DNA of 64,000 nt from Secundilactobacillus odoratitofui DSM 19909 = JCM 15043. Lineage in GTDB: Bacteria > Bacillota > Bacilli > Lactobacillales > Lactobacillaceae. Positions within the stretch are counted from its first letter, which is position 1. Every line of letters begins with the position of its first letter. The stretch is taken from NCBI RefSeq assembly GCF_001434895.1, contig NZ_AZEE01000029.1, positions 401,555-465,554 on the forward strand, written 5' to 3'. The position numbers and the translations under genes are program-made. The notes beneath the pieces were generated by a model. It saw nothing but the letters and a program-made list of their open reading frames with translations, did not search any database and was not told where the DNA came from. Shown here one piece after another: positions 59,154 through 64,000 of this stretch.

Positions 59154-59610
59154 CTAATGGACCTCCCCCAAAATTGTATATTGTTTAACAATGAAGTTTG
59201 CTTACGAAACAACTCTTTGCAACAACCATATTCTAACGCCATGATCCGTAATCATGTTTCCCAAGATTTTTATCGACGAACGAAATAATTGAAAAATTTA
59301 CTAATGCTAACATCTCATAAAGCCTATCATTATTATAGATTTGGCGGTTTATATTTACCATAGTTTTCCAAATTTAGTCGATTTTGAGCCCATTGCCAAC
59401 GTTTCAAAATAATTGAATTTTCAACATCCTGCAATATAGCATGGTGTCAATATTCGTCGCACATATGACAATTGAAATTTCCCAAGAATTTAATTCACAA
59501 TCAAAAAGTTGGGAAGTTTTGACAGCAATCACTTCTAAATCTATAAAAAAATTTACAACATTATCATGTATACTGAGGTTGAATGATTTTATAGAAAGGG
59601 GTGGTGTGTC
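59154..59610. other. Divergent control region between the adhesin and the Mga-like regulator
   Basis: AT-rich with no gene. Holds the regulator promoter (59519-59547) and two similar motifs, TTTCCCAAGATTTTTAT near 59259 and TTTCCCAAGAATTTAAT near 59478, candidate binding sites of the regulator. Confidence 0.55.
59519..59547 (+). promoter_or_regulatory. Promoter of the Mga-like regulator
   Basis: TTGACA and TATAAA with an exact 17-base spacer, 64 bases before the ATG at 59611. Confidence 0.7.
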
Positions 59611-61119
59611 ATGAATTATAGTTATTTATTCTCCAAAAATGATGCGATTAGCTACGCCATCCTCGCAAGCTTTAATGCAGAAACTTCCAGGACAATTTCA
59701 AAAGAGGCCATTGGCACTGCCAATGACCTGACAAACTATCAATTAAATAAATTTTTCGTAGTCATTAACGCCGATTTGATGCAAGTTTCTGGTGACCAAC
59801 CGTGTTATCTCGAAGAAGTTAAAACTGGTGCTTGGACTGCATTCAATTTAGAAACCACTACTTTACAAAAAATAGCGCTACTTTATTTGAACCGATCATC
59901 ACTCTATACCGCACTGGTGTACCGCTTCTTTTACGATAATTTGTATACAAAGCGGGAATACATTGTCGCTAATTATATGAGTTCTTCAGCTTTTTACCGT
60001 TCTTTAGATCAGCTCGAAGTCGTCTTAAAGAAAAACCATTTTTATACGTCTAGTACATTGTTTAAAGACAAAGAATTCACGATTCGTTTGCACTTATTTC
60101 AGCTCTATTACACAATGTACAACACTTTGACACCACCATTTGAGTCGTTAAACGACCTCATTTCAAATCTAATCAACACGATCCAGCCTCACTTACCGAC
60201 TGACTTACGACCCACCGAAGTCACAAAACTCGCAACTTTTTTACGAATTTGGATATTACGCCTGTTCAATCATCATGAAATCAAAAAACACCTTTTCAAA
60301 GAAATCGAGCCTGACCAGATTGGTGAACAACTATATGATTTGTTAGCTCAGCAACTCGCGCCTGAAATTAAGTTATCTCGTAATGAATTCAACTATTTAT
60401 ATATGTTTCTCATTACACAGGGATACCTCGGTGAACAAGTCCAAACCACTACGGCCAAAGCGTTTCCAACCGTGGTCACGCTCTCTAACCAATTCATGCG
60501 CAGTATTTTAAGTGAAAACGTCTTGGTGAATACACAGTTAATCAATGGTGATGCACTTTGGCAACAGCTGCTCTGTATTCATCTTCAACTCACTAGCTTT
60601 TACATTGAACCAACGACCTTTATCCGACCAAAGCAGATGCACTTCTTTGCTGATCTGTACCCTGCTTTTGATTTAACCGTTAACAGAATGCTCGTGACAC
60701 TACAGCGACAATCAACCTTTCATTTAACCAAAAACATGGCGGTCAACCTGTACTTTAGTTACATGTTTGCGCTTGTTAACGCGATACCACCTGAATTGAT
60801 GCGTGACCAAGTCCACATCTGTGTCGACTTCTCACAGGGCGCTTTGTACACGAACTATGTGATTGAATCGCTTAATTCATTCAGCCACGCACATATCGTC
60901 ATCGACCGCCAGTTACGCGAAGAAACCGATATTTACATTTCCGACTTCCAGTCTCCTGAAATCGTTCAGCCTCAAATTATTTGGCAAGATCCACCCACAT
61001 CCAGCGATTGGTCCCATTTGGCCGATGTAATTTTGCAAACCAAACACAATAAGCTGCACGAACTTTTTCCCGATCATAAACCACTGATGAAAGATGGTGG
61101 ATCTCATGAAGAATCATAA
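59611..61119 (+). CDS. Mga/AtxA-like transcriptional regulator
   Basis: 502 aa. An N-terminal winged-helix region with IVANYMSSSAFYRSLDQLEVVLKK (residues about 115-140, the Mga HTH pattern), helical PRD-like middle domains (about 160-390), and a C-terminal alpha/beta EIIB-like domain (HICVDFSQGALYTNYVIESL). Such proteins activate surface adhesin and virulence genes. It lies between MucBP genes and overlaps the next one, so it probably controls the cluster. AAAGGGGTGGTGTGTC precedes the start. Confidence 0.8.
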   Translation: MNYSYLFSKNDAISYAILASFNAETSRTISKEAIGTANDLTNYQLNKFFVVINADLMQVSGDQPCYLEEVKTGAWTAFNLETTTLQKIALLYLNRSSLYTALVYRFFYDNLYTKREYIVANYMSSSAFYRSLDQLEVVLKKNHFYTSSTLFKDKEFTIRLHLFQLYYTMYNTLTPPFESLNDLISNLINTIQPHLPTDLRPTEVTKLATFLRIWILRLFNHHEIKKHLFKEIEPDQIGEQLYDLLAQQLAPEIKLSRNEFNYLYMFLITQGYLGEQVQTTTAKAFPTVVTLSNQFMRSILSENVLVNTQLINGDALWQQLLCIHLQLTSFYIEPTTFIRPKQMHFFADLYPAFDLTVNRMLVTLQRQSTFHLTKNMAVNLYFSYMFALVNAIPPELMRDQVHICVDFSQGALYTNYVIESLNSFSHAHIVIDRQLREETDIYISDFQSPEIVQPQIIWQDPPTSSDWSHLADVILQTKHNKLHELFPDHKPLMKDGGSHEES

Positions 61120-62953
61120 TCGAAAAACACTAACGTTACTGACAACTAGCTTATTTTCTGCACTCATTTTAGGTACCGTTCAGATTCGTGTTGCTAAAGC
61201 TGACTCGACAGACCCAGTAGTCGGGACACCGACGACTAATACCGTTCAACCGACGTCAACTGAATCAAGTAATATCACAACTGCATCACAGCCTAGTTCA
61301 ACCAGTAGCACTTCAAGTGAGACACCTGAAACTGATACAACAGCGACGGAAAATACAGCAGCAACTGCTAATCAGTCTCAAACGGCAACCACTACAGCCA
61401 CTCATGCATTGCCATTGGCTAAAACCGCACGTTTAGCACCTCCAGCGCCCGCTCCCGTAAGTAGCCAGGCATCAACCATTACCTTTCACTATGTTGATGC
61501 TAGCACTGGTGAGCCCATCACCTTCAACGGTAACTGGGCATCCCTTCCTGATTTACATGGTAAAGGCGATGTTTCAAGCTATACGCTCACAAACACTTCT
61601 TCAGATCCGACTATGACGATTCCTGGCAAAACCCAATATGCGACCACAATTCCAGGATATCAATATATCGGTGACGCCAATTTAGATATTCCTAATCAGT
61701 TTGCTGCTGGCAACCTTGATGTGACATTGAATTACCTTTCCTTGGCTGCGGTAAACGTTGCCTACGTTGACGCTGCTGATCCTAAGACCATTTTATGGCA
61801 CTATACGATCCCCGCAACCGACGTCGCCAAGGGTGATCCATATAAAACGGACTATTACCAAGTTCCCTTTAATGGCTATCATTTTACGTCGGCTGTTGGT
61901 GCCACTTCTGGTACATTTGGTCAAACCAACAACTTAGATGGTACTGAAAATCCGATTACGATTACTTATTATTACCAAAAAGATGCTAACGGTGACACTA
62001 CTTCCACCCCAATCGGCAGTAGTCTGCATGCTTTTCAAACGGAAACAGCGCTGTCATCCAATTCAACAAGTTCAGGGACACCAACTGCTACCACTAAAGC
62101 GGGCTATACCCTGATTGCCTCGGCTACTAGTCAATCTGGTGCCACATCATACTCACAATACCTCGCGAATGCGCAAGTCACTGTAAACTATGTTGACCAG
62201 GATACCCAAGCCATCTTAGCGACCACGACCTTAGGAACTGAGGACGCAAGCAACAATATTTTCCCGAGCGGCACTTATCAAACCAGCGCCCGGACCTTTA
62301 CAGATTATCAATTAACCAATATTAGTGGCGCAACCAGTGGTACTTATGACCCAATTGCCAGAACCGTCACGTATTATTACCACAAAGCAAGTCAGACTGT
62401 CACTGCACCACCAGCTGATGACACTCCCGTTGAAGTACCTGCTGAAGTCAGTTACGTAACCCCAAGTGGTTCACTGATCGACGTCAATTTCATCAAAGGT
62501 CGACCCGATGTCTTGGTAAAGCCACTTATCTACCCAAAACTAACACAATTTCACCAACAAGGTTACGTGATTATCTCTTCTGAAATTACGGCTACCACTC
62601 AGCTACAACCACTCGCAAGTTACCGAATTATCCTGACTAAATTGACCCAACCGCTATCGCCGTTTCAACAACCAGATATGCCAGCTATGGCACGTTTACG
62701 TAACCTGACCGCTAAGCCCATACTCGTTCCAACCAGATTAACAGCAACGCCAACCATGCCGTCGTCGGTACATTGGGATGCACGTTTTATCAGTGCTAAT
62801 CAGGGCATTGACAATATTAACGTCGTGACTGAAAAAGATTTAAGTCACTTATCTCGCTGGTTAGACCCCAAGGGCAGTGGTAGCGATGATGTTTCAACCT
62901 TAGCTGCCTATTTCATCAGCCTAAACGGTAAAATCAACTTTGGCGAATTATAG
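61106..62953 (+). CDS. MucBP-domain secreted protein without sortase anchor
   Basis: 615 aa from ATG 61106, overlapping the end of the regulator gene by 14 bases, so the two are coupled. A classical signal peptide (TLTLLTTSLFSALILGTVQ then AKADS), a long Thr/Ser-rich segment to about residue 115, then MucBP-like repeats (ITFHYVDASTGEPITFNG, VNVAYVDAADPKTI, VTVNYVDQDTQAILA). The last 150 residues are unique and lack LPxTG, so it is released or held non-covalently. Its expression depends on the regulator's promoter. Confidence 0.85.
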   Translation: MKNHNRKTLTLLTTSLFSALILGTVQIRVAKADSTDPVVGTPTTNTVQPTSTESSNITTASQPSSTSSTSSETPETDTTATENTAATANQSQTATTTATHALPLAKTARLAPPAPAPVSSQASTITFHYVDASTGEPITFNGNWASLPDLHGKGDVSSYTLTNTSSDPTMTIPGKTQYATTIPGYQYIGDANLDIPNQFAAGNLDVTLNYLSLAAVNVAYVDAADPKTILWHYTIPATDVAKGDPYKTDYYQVPFNGYHFTSAVGATSGTFGQTNNLDGTENPITITYYYQKDANGDTTSTPIGSSLHAFQTETALSSNSTSSGTPTATTKAGYTLIASATSQSGATSYSQYLANAQVTVNYVDQDTQAILATTTLGTEDASNNIFPSGTYQTSARTFTDYQLTNISGATSGTYDPIARTVTYYYHKASQTVTAPPADDTPVEVPAEVSYVTPSGSLIDVNFIKGRPDVLVKPLIYPKLTQFHQQGYVIISSEITATTQLQPLASYRIILTKLTQPLSPFQQPDMPAMARLRNLTAKPILVPTRLTATPTMPSSVHWDARFISANQGIDNINVVTEKDLSHLSRWLDPKGSGSDDVSTLAAYFISLNGKINFGEL

Positions 62954-62965
62954 ATACGACAACAC

Positions 62966-63006
62966 AAAAAACGATTGAAATGCAGGCGGGCATTTCAATC
63001 GTTTTT
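62966..63006 (+). terminator. Terminator after the MucBP secreted protein
   Basis: AAAAACGATTGAAATGC and GCATTTCAATCGTTTTT are perfect arms around a six-base loop. Confidence 0.92.
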
Positions 63007-63034
63007 ATTGGCTCTACAATTTTTAGTTCGAACA

Positions 63035-63066
63035 TAAAAAGCATTCCGAATTCACGGAATGCTTTA
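63035..63066 (-). terminator. Terminator of the right-edge surface protein gene
   Basis: AAAGCATTCCG and CGGAATGCTTT pair around AATTCA, followed by A/T runs. Confidence 0.85.
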
Positions 63067-63079
63067 AAATGAGACTTCA

Positions 63080-64000
63080 TTATTCGTGTTTCTTAATTCG
63101 GCTTAATCCTAGAATGTTCATCAGACCAAGCAACCCAAGTCCAATGATTGACCACTTTTGTGCTGAATTTTCATCAGTTTGTGGAAGCTCAGCAGTTTTG
63201 TCGCTCTGAGTTCCGCTGACTTCACGGTTACCAGTGATCTTAACATTGGTCTTATCACTGTCAGTTGAGATTTCATCATTAGCTTTTACATAATTAGATG
63301 TTTTTTCAACTTCATTAGCTGTTTTTTCAGCTGCACCCTTTTCAACTTCACCGGTTGTTGGATTTGTTGGATTACCAACCGTACCATCAGGTTGTTCAGT
63401 TGTCGTTTGACTATCACCTGGCGTTATCGGCGTAACAACTGGAATTGGCGTGTACGTCACTGTCACGTTACTGTCAGTGAGCGCATCGGTAGTTGGCTTT
63501 GGATTGTCAGCTGCTACTTCAGTAACACTTGCGGTATACCCGGCAATTTCCGGTGTCTTTACAGCAGTGTATCCACCCTGAGCAGTTGCAACTGTTGCTC
63601 CAGTTACATCATCAGTCGACACGTTCCAGGTGACCGTCTGAACAGTTGGTACCTGAACCGCTGTGGTTAACCCATCAATCACGTAGCTAATCGTCCGAGT
63701 GGTTGTTGTCATGGTATGCGTCACATGGTGAGTGACGTGGACATCAACTTGGTTCGTACCAGCAACTAATGTGTAAGTGATTGTTTCATCATTTGGATTG
63801 GTTAATACATAACCAGCTGGCACTTGAACGTTGATCGTTCCGGTTTGACCTGTGACTCCGGTAACCGTAGTCGACAAATTGGAAATTGGTTTATCAGTTA
63901 CATCGTCAATGTAAGTGATGTTTAACGTTTGAGGGTCGGCAGTATATTCAATCGTCTCATTATCAGCTTGGGGCGCTGTCGTCGTTGGTGCTGGCATGTT
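63080..64000 (-). CDS. MucBP-type LPxTG surface protein, 5' end missing
   Basis: The frame is open to the right edge, so only the C-terminal ~306 residues are seen. They include two repeat-like segments (TLNITYIDDVTDKPISNLS with NQVDVHVTHHV, and RTISYVIDGLTTAVQVPTVQTVTW), a charged stalk (EKGAAEKTANEVEKTS), and the sortase signal AELPQTDENSAQKW followed by a span and SRIKKHE. It is a wall-anchored adhesin of the same family as its neighbours. Confidence 0.85.
   Translation of the reverse strand, partial: NMPAPTTTAPQADNETIEYTADPQTLNITYIDDVTDKPISNLSTTVTGVTGQTGTINVQVPAGYVLTNPNDETITYTLVAGTNQVDVHVTHHVTHTMTTTTRTISYVIDGLTTAVQVPTVQTVTWNVSTDDVTGATVATAQGGYTAVKTPEIAGYTASVTEVAADNPKPTTDALTDSNVTVTYTPIPVVTPITPGDSQTTTEQPDGTVGNPTNPTTGEVEKGAAEKTANEVEKTSNYVKANDEISTDSDKTNVKITGNREVSGTQSDKTAELPQTDENSAQKWSIIGLGLLGLMNILGLSRIKKHE

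Noticed and set aside
1..64000. CRISPR array
   Set aside because: No regularly spaced 28-37 base direct repeats were seen; the only tandem repeats are the coding PGNNGG units and short iterons.

Overview
The window looks like a low-GC Gram-positive chromosome of the Lactobacillaceae (Lactiplantibacillus, Levilactobacillus or Secundilactobacillus type). The evidence is the walR-walK-yycH-yycI-yycJ-htrA-rlmH block, KxYKxGKxW signal peptides, MucBP repeats, LPQTN/LPQTD sortase signals, a T-box leader and Gram-positive ribosome binding sites. It is probably close to the replication origin. Five parS-like sites (TGTTTCACGTGAAACA type) are spread over 51 kb, and a same-strand cluster of DnaA boxes lies between rlmH and htrA. 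No rRNA, dnaA or gyrase gene is present, and species cannot be fixed from the sequence alone.

Layout. 1-2.4 kb: two co-directional genes that resemble the first two components of a Wadjet/MukBEF-like system; the first carries an in-frame stop and the second runs off the left edge. 2.6-28.7 kb: a patchwork of small metabolic genes, each next to its own regulator (WYL, four TetR, HxlR, ArsR, MarR), with palindromic operators visible in several intergenic gaps. Several members are decaying: a ferritin-like gene with a stop, a truncated MerR gene, a TetR stump and an internally deleted oxidoreductase. 28.7-37.2 kb: the conserved rlmH, htrA, yycJ, yycI, yycH, walK, walR block on the minus strand, controlling cell-wall homeostasis.

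37.6-47.5 kb: a 9.8 kb integrated element in the 3' end of tRNA-Lys(CTT), bounded by a 19 bp direct repeat. It has the plan of a phage satellite (PICI-like): integrase and CI-type repressor on one strand, divergent from Cro, a small HTH/excisionase-like protein, several small genes and an 823 aa primase-helicase, followed by a probable iteron origin. It has no recognisable capsid, tail, terminase or lysis genes. Two membrane proteins of unknown function lie beyond the terminator of the early operon, where satellites usually carry accessory (often anti-phage) cargo. They are the best candidates here for an undescribed system. Paired arm-type repeats sit at both ends, and a separate repeated motif occurs three times inside.

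47.7-54.2 kb: acetyltransferases, an oxidoreductase, a T-box-controlled ketopantoate-reductase-like/aminotransferase operon, a large palindromic repeat, a MarR regulator divergent from a GNAT gene, and a GyrI-like gene whose start codon lies inside a perfect parS site. 54.2-64 kb: a cell-surface adhesion cluster with four MucBP-type genes (one frameshifted at the junction with its stalk repeats, one running off the right edge) and an Mga-like regulator between them.
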